NCBI GenBank assembly: GCA_900472395.1
Contig: UCHV01000028.1
Span: 1 to 47,942, forward strand
DNA length: 47,942 bases
Direction of reading: 5' to 3'
Source of the DNA: Hyphomicrobiales bacterium
GTDB lineage: Bacteria > Pseudomonadota > Alphaproteobacteria > Rhizobiales > Rhizobiaceae
Shown piece after piece: positions 1 to 6,673 of this stretch. Under the pieces are notes generated by a model. The model worked only from the letters and a program-made list of their open reading frames with translations. It was not told where the DNA came from and ran no database searches. The position numbers and the translations under genes are program-made. How positions within the stretch are numbered: position 1 is the first letter of the stretch; the number at the start of each line of letters is the position of its first letter.

Positions 1-47
1 TTCAACCTCAATGCACCGGCAGCAATGGCCGGTGCATTGAGGTTGAA
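1..47. repeat. Perfect 19-bp inverted repeat at the window edge
   Basis: Bases 1-19 are the exact reverse complement of bases 29-47, separated by a 9-nt loop. The repeat lies inside the hisC reading frame. A perfect fold-back at the very end of a sequence, inside a conserved coding gene, is typical of a chimeric read or contig-end artefact, although a real hairpin cannot be excluded. Confidence 0.9.
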
Positions 48-803
48 CGGGCCACGCACACGGTTCATCGCATCAACGACCTCGAGCGGACCGTACATCC
101 AGCCGATACGAAGGGCCGCCAGACCATAGACCTTGGAGAAGGTGCGGCACATGACGACATTGCTGTTGGACGATACGAGTTCGATACCGGCCTCGTAATC
201 GTTGCGGCGAACATATTCCGCATAGGCAGCGTCGAGAACAAGAATGACGTTTTTCGGCAGACCGGCCTGCAGGCGACGGATATCGGCGACCGGCACATAG
301 GTGCCCGTCGGGTTGCCCGGATTGGCGATGAAAACCATCTTCGTCTTCGGCGTGACGGCTGCGAGGATCGCATCGACATCGACCGTATAATCCTTTTCAG
401 GAACGGTTACCGGCGTCGCGCCCGCACCCATGATCTGGATCTTGTAAACGAGAAAACCGTGCTCGGTGATGATGGCTTCATCGCCGGCACCGAGATAGAC
501 GTGGCAAAGAAGGCCGAGCAATTCGTCGGAACCGTTGCCGCAGAGGATATTGGCGGCGTTCAGGCCGTTGATCGAGGCGATTGCCTCGCGCAGATCGTGC
601 GCCTGACCATCGGGATAAAGCTCGAGATTGCCGGCCGCCTCGCGAAAGGCTTCGATCGCCTTGGGGCTTGGCCCATGCGGCGTTTCGTTGGAGGAAAGCT
701 TGTAGACGCGAGCGACACCTTCCGCATGATCCTTGCCGGGTACGTAAGCGGCAATATCAAGGATACCCGGGCGCGGAACGGGCTTCATCATCTCGGTGCT
801 CAT
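1..803 (-). CDS. hisC: Histidinol-phosphate aminotransferase (partial, 3' end beyond window)
   Basis: PLP-dependent aminotransferase of histidine biosynthesis (fold type I), converting imidazole-acetol phosphate and glutamate to histidinol phosphate. Reading leftward from an ATG at 803, with a GGAAGG ribosome site just upstream, the protein begins MSTEMMKPVPRPGILDIAAY and shows the family blocks KLSSNETPHGPSP, NPGNPTG, VLDAAYAEY and the PLP-lysine context RTFSKVYGLAALRIGW. About 258 codons look genuine. The last codons coincide with a perfect 19-bp inverted repeat at the window edge (positions 1-47), so the final few residues may be an assembly fold-back rather than real sequence. The next gene leftward in transcription order is outside the window. 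The methyltransferase gene ends 87 bp upstream on the same strand, so the two may share a transcript. Identification is by motif reading only. Confidence 0.9.
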   Translation of the reverse strand, partial: MSTEMMKPVPRPGILDIAAYVPGKDHAEGVARVYKLSSNETPHGPSPKAIEAFREAAGNLELYPDGQAHDLREAIASINGLNAANILCGNGSDELLGLLCHVYLGAGDEAIITEHGFLVYKIQIMGAGATPVTVPEKDYTVDVDAILAAVTPKTKMVFIANPGNPTGTYVPVADIRRLQAGLPKNVILVLDAAYAEYVRRNDYEAGIELVSSNSNVVMCRTFSKVYGLAALRIGWMYGPLEVVDAMNRVRGPFNLNAPAIAAGALRL

Positions 804-890
804 CGACTGACCTTCCAGGGAACACGCCGGGAAAGCCGGCGAAAGATTGCCTTGAGGCAATAAAACGGAAGCGTTCTCTTGTCGAGTGCG

Positions 891-1634
891 TTAGTCGCGG
901 TTGCGCGTGGTCGGCACGCCCTGCGGCGCCAGAACCGGCACGAACACGCGGCGCGATGCCCGCGCCGCGACCGGCAGGCCCTGATACAGTCGCTTCTGCG
1001 CTTCTACCACGATGACGCCTGAAAACACCGGCCAGAAGCGACGACCGGCCGTCTCGAACATATGCCGAAGCTTCAGCAGGAAGCGCAGTTTGGAAGGCGG
1101 AAAGAAAAGTGCCTCGGCACTGGCCGACGGCGTGAAGTTGCTTTCGCGCAGAAGCGAGGTCAATTGACCGCGCGAATATGGCCGGCCGGAACCGAAAGGC
1201 GTGTGCTCCATGCGCGCCCACACACCGCGGCGATTGGGCACGACGATGACCAGTCTGCCACCGGGCGCCAGAACGCGCCAGATTTCCTTGAGGCTCTCAC
1301 GTGGATTTTCCGCAAATTCCAGCGAATGAACCAACAGGAAACGATCGATGGAGGAATCCGGCAGCGGCAGTTCTTCGTCGAATACCAGCGCAGTGGAGGA
1401 AAGCTCGCCCGGCGGCCAGTTCACCGCCCCCTGCCCCGCGGGCATGAAGGCGAAGGTGCGTTCGGTATCCTTGCGGAAGCGGTCGAGGTATGGAACCGCA
1501 TAACCGAGCCCCACCAGCCGTTCCTCCGGCAAGCGCGCCCACAAGGAAGACAGCGCCATCACGACCGACTGTTCGGCGACGCGGCCAAGCGGGGTTTGAT
1601 AGAATTCGCGGAGATCGACAATATCGGCATGCAT
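891..1634 (-). CDS. Class I SAM-dependent methyltransferase
   Basis: A 247-residue protein starting at the ATG at 1634 (MHADIVDLREFYQTPLGR). A longer open frame continues upstream but runs antisense through gloB, so it is not used. It has a glycine-rich SAM-binding segment (VGLGYAVPYLDRF), an acidic loop (LPLPDSSIDRFLLVHSLEF) and the post-motif block EIWRVLAPGGRLVIVVPNRRG, which is the Methyltransf_11 pattern. The C-terminal tail is basic and hydrophobic. It is divergent from gloB with 87 bp between starts, a pairing I recall as common in Rhizobiales. The substrate cannot be read from sequence; a ubiquinone-type or small-molecule methylation is possible. Confidence 0.8.
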   Translation of the reverse strand: MHADIVDLREFYQTPLGRVAEQSVVMALSSLWARLPEERLVGLGYAVPYLDRFRKDTERTFAFMPAGQGAVNWPPGELSSTALVFDEELPLPDSSIDRFLLVHSLEFAENPRESLKEIWRVLAPGGRLVIVVPNRRGVWARMEHTPFGSGRPYSRGQLTSLLRESNFTPSASAEALFFPPSKLRFLLKLRHMFETAGRRFWPVFSGVIVVEAQKRLYQGLPVAARASRRVFVPVLAPQGVPTTRNRD

Positions 1635-1721
1635 GGTGATTTTGCTATCAGACGACGGTTGGACTTCAAGGCCCCAATCTCTACATTGTTCGAAATACCA
1701 ATCCAACAATAGGACGGGACA

Positions 1722-2492
1722 ATGAAATCCTTGGAGATCGAAGTCTTTTCGTGTCGGACAGACAATTACGGGGTCCTTGTCCACGATCCCGAAAGCGGCC
1801 TGACGGCATCGATCGACGCGCCCGAGGAAAAACCGATCGTGGAAGCCGCCGAACGGCGCGGCTGGAGCATCAGCCATATTTTCACGACCCACCACCATAC
1901 CGACCATGTGGACGCCAATCTGGCGCTCAAGGCACGTTTCGGCCTGGAAATCATCGGCCCGGTAAACGAGGCCGTCGCCATTCCGGGCCTTGATCGCAGC
2001 GTCGAGGATGGTGACGAATTCCTGTTCGGCGAACATCCGGTGCGCGTGATCGAAACACCGGGCCATACGGCCGGGCACATCTGCTTCCATTTTCCCGACG
2101 ACAAGATCCTGTTTTCAGCCGATACGCTGTTTGCACTCGGCTGCGGCCGACTGTTCGAACGTCCGGCGGCAGACATGTGGCACTCGCTGCAGAAACTGGC
2201 GGTACTGCCGGATGAGACCGCGATCTACTTCGGTCACGAATACACGCTGTCGAATGCCCGCTTCGCGCTCACCATCGATCCCGATAACGAAGCCCTGCAG
2301 CGCCGCGTGGCGCAGATCGAGGAAATGCGTGCGCAAGATCGCTTCACCATACCGACAATGATGGGCCTGGAGAAGGAAACCAATCCATTCCTGCGCGCCG
2401 CCGACCCCTCGATCCGCCGCAAGCTGATCATGGAAAGCAAGACCAACGAGGAAGTGTTTGCGGAAATCCGCAAGCGCAAGGACAATTTTTGA
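1722..2492 (+). CDS. gloB: Hydroxyacylglutathione hydrolase (glyoxalase II)
   Basis: A 256-residue metallo-beta-lactamase-fold hydrolase, the second enzyme of methylglyoxal detoxification: S-D-lactoylglutathione to D-lactate and glutathione in the cytosol. The binuclear metal motif THHHTDH lies near residue 57, followed by the second histidine in TPGHTAGH, the bridging aspartate in LFSADTLFALGCGRLFE and the late histidine in FGHEYTLSNARF. The C-terminal domain that recognises glutathione is present (NPFLRAADPSIRRKL). Length is normal for the family. It is transcribed divergently from the methyltransferase. A 10-bp inverted repeat follows the stop. Confidence 0.95.
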   Translation: MKSLEIEVFSCRTDNYGVLVHDPESGLTASIDAPEEKPIVEAAERRGWSISHIFTTHHHTDHVDANLALKARFGLEIIGPVNEAVAIPGLDRSVEDGDEFLFGEHPVRVIETPGHTAGHICFHFPDDKILFSADTLFALGCGRLFERPAADMWHSLQKLAVLPDETAIYFGHEYTLSNARFALTIDPDNEALQRRVAQIEEMRAQDRFTIPTMMGLEKETNPFLRAADPSIRRKLIMESKTNEEVFAEIRKRKDNF

Positions 2493-2523
2493 TACCGACC
2501 GCCGGCACGGCTGACACATGATT

Positions 2524-2559
2524 TTCACCCTCGGCATGCAGCGGCATTACGAGGGTGAA
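2524..2559. repeat. 10-bp inverted repeat after gloB
   Basis: TTCACCCTCG at 2524-2533 pairs perfectly with CGAGGGTGAA at 2550-2559 across a 16-nt loop. It lies 30 bp after the gloB stop, with no clear T-run after it, so it is a weak candidate terminator or an mRNA 3'-end stabilising hairpin. Confidence 0.5.
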
Positions 2560-2618
2560 TGACATGAGGAAACGTTTCGCAATGAGCGAAGTGCAGCGTG
2601 CACCTCGGCAAATGAGCC

Positions 2619-2747
2619 CTACTTGCCGGGATGCTGCTCGCGCTCTTTTCGCTCGCTATGGCGCCCCCATAGATAGGCGTAGGTCCAGCCACCGGCTGCA
2701 ATGGCAAGCGGCAACACGATGAATGTGTAAATCTGCAGGCCAGTCAT
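2619..2747 (-). CDS. Small single-pass membrane protein (42 aa)
   Basis: A 42-residue protein beginning MTGLQIYTFIVLPLAIAAGG with one hydrophobic helix (about residues 5-29) and a highly charged tail (RHSERKEREQ). The ATG at 2747 has a GAGG ribosome site 6 nt upstream. Its start overlaps, as ATGA, the stop of the upstream small gene if that gene is read with its apparent frameshift corrected, which argues for a translationally coupled pair. I do not recognise the function. Confidence 0.6.
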   Translation of the reverse strand: MTGLQIYTFIVLPLAIAAGGWTYAYLWGRHSERKEREQHPGK

Positions 2748-2970
2748 AACAGACCTCGTAACGTGTACTTGCCGGACAAATGTAATATGGCGGCAGCAAA
2801 AGCCAACAAATGCCGACCGCAATCAATGACAACATGTCTGTCAGAGATCCGGCCGGAGCATAAAACGCAGCCGCGATCGGCGCGAACACACCGACCGTCA
2901 GGCAGGATGTCGATGCCCGATCAAAGGCATTGGCGATATATTTTATCTGCTCATTATGAATAAATGACAT
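2744..2970 (-). pseudogene. Small two-helix membrane protein, apparently frameshifted
   Basis: Begins MSFIHNEQIKYIANAFDRAS with two hydrophobic segments (LTVGVFAPIAAAFY and MLSLIAVGICWLL). The starting frame then reads on through the downstream gene as a cysteine- and arginine-rich tail with no membrane-protein character. A second frame over the same bases reads LAFAAAILHLSGKYTLRGLL and stops at 2744, exactly overlapping the ATG of the next gene as ATGA. The simplest reading is a one-base indel near 2800-2815, either a sequencing error or a true mutation. With the frame restored the product would be about 74 residues with a second membrane helix and basic end. Function unknown. Confidence 0.5.
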
Positions 2971-3003
2971 TCCCCAACTCCCCCAAGCTGGATTTCACTT
3001 ACC

Positions 3004-3777
3004 TTATCCGCCGTATTTCGTAGCCTTCACGTACAGCGGCCCCATCCGCGTTGGAATATACGCATAAACCGGCGCATAGACATTGGCACCATCGGCCTTG
3101 GCGAACCAGACTTCCATCGATACCGTTTTCAGATATTCGATATCCTTGCGGCCCTTGCGATAGCCGGACTTCGGCACGTAACGGATGGAGCAGACGATCG
3201 CGTCACCCTTGAAGCCCTTTGTCGAGAACTTTTCCGTGCCCTTGGATGTCAGCACCAGATCGAGGCGCGACTCGCCGTCATAGATCGGCAGTTTGTTGGG
3301 GCAAACCTTGGCATCGGCCGGGAAGATCATGCCGGAAAGCGGATCGAGCACAGAACGCAGATCGGCATCCTTGATCGGGATCCAGCTGTCGGGCCGCGCC
3401 TTCGGCTCGGGCTTCACCGTGGTCGAAACGACATTGCCGTTGCGATACTGGACGTCATAAGTCTGCGTCTTCTTTTTTGTGGTGTAAACCAGCGAATAGG
3501 AATCGGCCTGCAGCCTGTCGCTGCGCATCGCCCCCTTCACCGTCGTTTCGGCCGATGTCTTGGCGATGACGTCGACGATACCGGCGGAACGGAAACTTCC
3601 GTTGATCGTGTAGGATCTGTCATCGAACTCGCTGGCAAACGACATTCGCGCCACCGGCAGGATGCCGAGCGAAACGCTGTATTCGCTCGTATGGCGAATG
3701 CCGGCCGTGCTGGCGGGCGATGCCGCGCAGACGGAAACGACGGCGGCGACGAATGCGACGGATGCCTTGGCGACCAT
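3004..3777 (-). CDS. DUF3108-domain exported protein
   Basis: A 257-residue protein with an N-terminal signal peptide (MVAKASVAFVAAVVSVCAAS, cleavage probably near ASTAG). It is followed by a beta-rich domain with the DUF3108 pattern: an SLGILPVARMSF start, TINGSFRSAGIVD and late LKTVSMEVWFAKADG. It is predicted to be periplasmic or outer-membrane associated. Members often sit next to rpmB in Rhizobiales, as here, on the opposite strand. No catalytic residues are recognisable and the function is unknown. Confidence 0.75.
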   Translation of the reverse strand: MVAKASVAFVAAVVSVCAASPASTAGIRHTSEYSVSLGILPVARMSFASEFDDRSYTINGSFRSAGIVDVIAKTSAETTVKGAMRSDRLQADSYSLVYTTKKKTQTYDVQYRNGNVVSTTVKPEPKARPDSWIPIKDADLRSVLDPLSGMIFPADAKVCPNKLPIYDGESRLDLVLTSKGTEKFSTKGFKGDAIVCSIRYVPKSGYRKGRKDIEYLKTVSMEVWFAKADGANVYAPVYAYIPTRMGPLYVKATKYGG

Positions 3778-4010
3778 GAACCAGCCCAGATAAGAGAAAT
3801 GTTGACGTCATATAGACGTGTCACTATGGCAAGAAAATAGCGGCTTGCAGCACCAGAACCGGGATTATCCCGATTCGGTTGAAGGTTTGGCTTGACGCGC
3901 GCGGCCCCACTGACTATAGAACCGCAACTTTCCAATCAGGACCAGTTGGATCGGCTTATCAGGCATTGCCTGAAAGTAGCCTCCAATTGCAGAAGAACAA
4001 AGGTGTACTC

Positions 4011-4301
4011 ATGTCCCGTGTGTGTGAACTGACCGGCAAGGGCGTAATGACCGGCAATAACGTCAGCCACGCCAACAACCGTACCCGTCGTCGCTTTCTG
4101 CCGAACCTGTGCCAGGTTACGCTGATCTCTGACGCACTCGGCCAGCGTTTCCGTCTGCGCGTTTCGGCTCACGCCCTGCGCTCGGTCGAGCATCGTGGCG
4201 GCCTCGACGCATTCCTCGTCAAGGCTGACGAAACCGAACTGTCGATGCGCGCTCGTCTGCTGCGCCGCCAGATCGTCAAGAAGACTGCTGAAGCCGCTTA
4301 A
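4011..4301 (+). CDS. rpmB: 50S ribosomal protein L28
   Basis: A 96-residue basic protein beginning MSRVCELTGKGVMTGNNVSH, the canonical alphaproteobacterial L28 start, followed by SHANNRTRRRFLPNLC and an arginine/lysine-rich body. The ATG at 4011 is chosen from this conserved N-terminus although the frame is open further upstream. It is a component of the large ribosomal subunit. A strong hairpin with a T-rich tail lies 34 bp after the stop, so it is probably monocistronic. The 233 bp upstream (3778-4010) must hold its promoter. Confidence 0.97.
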   Translation: MSRVCELTGKGVMTGNNVSHANNRTRRRFLPNLCQVTLISDALGQRFRLRVSAHALRSVEHRGGLDAFLVKADETELSMRARLLRRQIVKKTAEAA

Positions 4302-4334
4302 TAAGCGTCAGCATTATACATCATCGGTTCTGGT

Positions 4335-4371
4335 GAAGGCTTGGGCGTTTATCGCACAGGCCTTTTCCTTT
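4335..4371 (+). terminator. Rho-independent terminator after rpmB
   Basis: AAGGCTTGGGCG (4335-4346) pairs with CGCACAGGCCTT (4352-4363) with one internal mismatch and one G-T pair, followed by TTTTCCTTT. It lies between rpmB and the queuosine-precursor transporter gene and should separate their transcripts. Confidence 0.75.
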
Positions 4372-4383
4372 GCTTTATTCCAA

Positions 4384-4414
4384 CTGGTGGCATCTCCCAG
4401 GATAAAAAAAATGC
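4384..4414 (+). promoter_or_regulatory. Candidate preQ1-I-like pseudoknot at the yhhQ start codon
   Basis: CTGG (4384-4387) can pair with CCAG (4397-4400). The loop tetranucleotide GCAT (4390-4393) can pair with ATGC (4411-4414), which contains the start codon. An A-run (4404-4410) bridges the two helices. This is the minimal H-type pseudoknot layout with A-rich L3 known from preQ1-I riboswitches, directly in front of a queuosine-precursor transporter. The ribosome site AGGA (4399-4402) overlaps helix 1. Helices are only 4 bp and the class consensus is not fully met, so this is a hypothesis. Confidence 0.3.
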
Positions 4415-5046
4415 TGACGCAACGTCATACCCTCATCTATGCCCTCGTCATGGCCGCCATCGTGGTCGCATCCAATATTCTCGTCCAGTTTCATCTGACG
4501 GGAACACTATGGGGCATCGCCCTTGGCGATCTTCTGACCTGGGGCGCCTTCACCTATCCGGTCGCCTTCCTTGTTACCGATCTTGCCAACCGCCAGTTCG
4601 GCCCGGCAACGGCGCGCCGTATCGTGTATGTCGGCTTTATCGTCGGTGTTGCCCTGTCCTTCTGGCTGTCCGAGCCGCGTATCGCCATCGCCTCCGGCAC
4701 GGCATTCCTGATCGGCCAACTGCTGGATATTTCGGTATTCAACGAACTGCGTCGCAAAAGCTGGTGGAAGGCTCCGTTGGCCGCCTCAATGATCGGCACG
4801 GTCATCGATACCGTCTTGTTCTTCTCTATCGCCTTCGCGTCCGTATTCGCTTTCATCGGCCCGAACCTAGACTTTGCCGCAGCCCCCGCTCCGATCCTCG
4901 GCGTGATGGCGACGGAAGCGCCGCGCTGGATCTCCTGGGCGCTGGGCGACCTCGTGGTCAAGATCGTGGTCGGCGTCGTGCTGCTTCTGCCCTATGGCGC
5001 ACTGATGAACGTTTTGAAGCCGATGCCGCAGGTTACCGCTCGCTAA
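4411..5046 (+). CDS. yhhQ: Queuosine precursor transporter (VUT family, YhhQ-like)
   Basis: A 211-residue integral membrane protein beginning MLTQRHTLIYALVMAAIVVA, with about six hydrophobic helices. Conserved blocks of the VUT/DUF165 family are present: a DLLTWGAFTYPVAFLVTDLANRQFG-type segment near residues 35-60, and SWALGDLVVKIVVGVVLLLPYG at the end. The family imports the queuine precursors preQ0/preQ1 for tRNA modification. The ATG at 4411 is preferred over upstream in-frame GTG codons because AGGA precedes it and the conserved helices start there. A possible preQ1-type pseudoknot overlaps the start. The 3' end overlaps the convergent kinase gene by 14 bp. Confidence 0.9.
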   Translation: MLTQRHTLIYALVMAAIVVASNILVQFHLTGTLWGIALGDLLTWGAFTYPVAFLVTDLANRQFGPATARRIVYVGFIVGVALSFWLSEPRIAIASGTAFLIGQLLDISVFNELRRKSWWKAPLAASMIGTVIDTVLFFSIAFASVFAFIGPNLDFAAAPAPILGVMATEAPRWISWALGDLVVKIVVGVVLLLPYGALMNVLKPMPQVTAR

Positions 5047-5599
5047 GAGCCGCTCCTGCCTGAACGACTGGATGACGGAGAACGGCTTGCGCCAACTCCG
5101 TCACCGGATCTATCGAGTTCAGCCGCAACACGGGTGCGGTTTGCGTCTTGAGCCATGCCTCATGGGCCGCTAAACTTCGCTGCTGCGGCCCCGCCGCGTC
5201 ATAACTCTCTGCCCATTCGAGAAAAGCCTGGCTCTTGTGCGCCATGTCACCACCAGGCTTGATCCTCGCGCCATAACGCTGCGCTTCACGCCTGCGGATG
5301 CGCTCCATGCGAACGGCCGGATCCAGCCTCAGAAACACGATCAGCTGATAAAGCGGCTCGATGGACATGCCCCATTTGAGCGCTGAGCCTGTCAGCACCC
5401 AGCCGCGATCAGGCACTGCCTGCTGTTCCAGCATTGCGACGCGGACCCCAACCTCACGCGCGGTCGTGTAAGGCGGATCGGTCGGCATCCAGTAAAAATA
5501 GTCGGAATCGAGATGCGGGATGCCAAGCTTTTCCGCCAGCGCAATCCCGAGCGAGGTCGTGCCGGAACCGGATGCGCCCATGACATGAATACGAACCAT
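5033..5599 (-). CDS. Adenylate-kinase-like P-loop protein
   Basis: A 188-residue protein starting MVRIHVMGASGSGTTSLGIA at an ATG preceded by GGAGGAG. An ATG one codon upstream is equally possible. The P-loop is GASGSGTTS, unusual in having TT where most kinases have KS/KT, which I associate with the AAA_17/FlaR topology-modulation-like family annotated as nucleoside kinases. A conserved DSDYFYWMPTDPPYT acidic block and an arginine-rich lid (RMERIRRREAQRYGARI) follow. It is probably cytosolic and phosphoryl-transferring; the substrate is unknown. It is convergent with yhhQ and overlaps its 3' end. Confidence 0.7.
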   Translation of the reverse strand: MVRIHVMGASGSGTTSLGIALAEKLGIPHLDSDYFYWMPTDPPYTTAREVGVRVAMLEQQAVPDRGWVLTGSALKWGMSIEPLYQLIVFLRLDPAVRMERIRRREAQRYGARIKPGGDMAHKSQAFLEWAESYDAAGPQQRSLAAHEAWLKTQTAPVLRLNSIDPVTELAQAVLRHPVVQAGAALSER

Positions 5600-5645
5600 C
5601 ATCTCCTCCTCCAGACCGTCCAAAGCGGACGATAGAGAAGCGGCC

Positions 5646-6659
5646 TCAAGGGTTCAACCGGAACTCCAGCATCAGGTTGCGCTGAAAAATGGAATGATTG
5701 TCGTCCGACACGACGATCAGATGCGGCGCACCATCCGGTCCCGCCACCACGTCGAGACCTTCCATATTGTCGATCTGCTGGCCAAGATCGGCTTCGATCA
5801 ACATCTCGCCATCCACCAGCGCGCCCGGCTTCAGGCTGTCGCCATCGATCCGGCGGATGCGCATGCCGACCCCACCCAGCAGACTGAACGACCGTTCCAG
5901 CAGAACAAGGTCACCGTCCGGCAAAAAGGCACCATCGGTGATATCGAAGGGGTGATGGCGTCGAACCTTGAACTGTCCTTTTCGCGGCCCCTCCAGAATG
6001 GCGGCATAAAAATTGCCGTCATCATCGACGCTCTTTTCAGCAACGACAACGATCGATCCCTGCAGCGGACTGGATTGCGGGGCAGCAACCACCGTTTCCA
6101 TGCCGCCATTGGCACGCAGTTCGCGGCGCGGGATCAGAAAGTCCAGCGTACGGCGCGGACGGGAAGTCTCAAAACCCGGATCGGGATAGACATCGACACG
6201 ATGGCGACGTTCAAAGCTGACGATGACCTGCCCATCTCTCAGCGTTACGCCCTCGGCATCGATATCGCCCTTGGAGCGAGGCTCACGCCCGCTTGCATCG
6301 ATCATGGGGCTGATGCGGACATGATCCATACCCGACAACCGCCCCTGTGCGTCACGCCTGATCTCCCCGGTCATCCAGTGCCCGGTATCGAGCACTGCAA
6401 CAAAACTGCGGCCATCCGGGCGAAAGCGTATGCCGGAAACGGCACCGACAAGATCGTTGCCGGATGTGTATTCGATACCGCCGACGAACTCGAGCGCGCC
6501 GAATTTCGTCTCGGGCTGTCCTGCCTTGAACTGCGTGAAAGGACGCGCCTCGATGGGGGCGGCGGGGCCTGTCTCGGCCGCCGGCAAGGATGTTGCGGCC
6601 GCCGCCATTACCACGGCCGCAAGCGCTGAGGCACAATAACCGAAGGTTTTGGGGACCAT
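5646..6659 (-). CDS. Esterase-like activity of phytase family protein (exported)
   Basis: A 337-residue protein from the ATG at 6659 (MVPKTFGYCASALAAVVMAA), which gives a signal peptide ending near ATSLPAAET. A TTG at 6677 overlapping the cobT stop is an alternative start. The body matches the phytase-like esterase family (PF13449 type): VGGIEYTSGNDLVGAVSGIRF, GDIDAEGVTLRDGQVIVSFERRHRV, DNMEGLDVVAGPDG and VVSDDNHS. These are beta-propeller blades with conserved acidic residues for metal. It is expected to be periplasmic; the substrate is unknown. It follows cobT closely and may be co-transcribed. Confidence 0.75.
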   Translation of the reverse strand: MVPKTFGYCASALAAVVMAAAATSLPAAETGPAAPIEARPFTQFKAGQPETKFGALEFVGGIEYTSGNDLVGAVSGIRFRPDGRSFVAVLDTGHWMTGEIRRDAQGRLSGMDHVRISPMIDASGREPRSKGDIDAEGVTLRDGQVIVSFERRHRVDVYPDPGFETSRPRRTLDFLIPRRELRANGGMETVVAAPQSSPLQGSIVVVAEKSVDDDGNFYAAILEGPRKGQFKVRRHHPFDITDGAFLPDGDLVLLERSFSLLGGVGMRIRRIDGDSLKPGALVDGEMLIEADLGQQIDNMEGLDVVAGPDGAPHLIVVSDDNHSIFQRNLMLEFRLNP

Positions 6660-6673
6660 GCGGCGGTTGGCTC

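Noticed and set aside
891..2090. A 399-residue minus-strand frame that would make the methyltransferase much longer
   Set aside because: Its first 152 codons run antisense to gloB and lack family similarity. The ATG at 1634 gives a clean methyltransferase.
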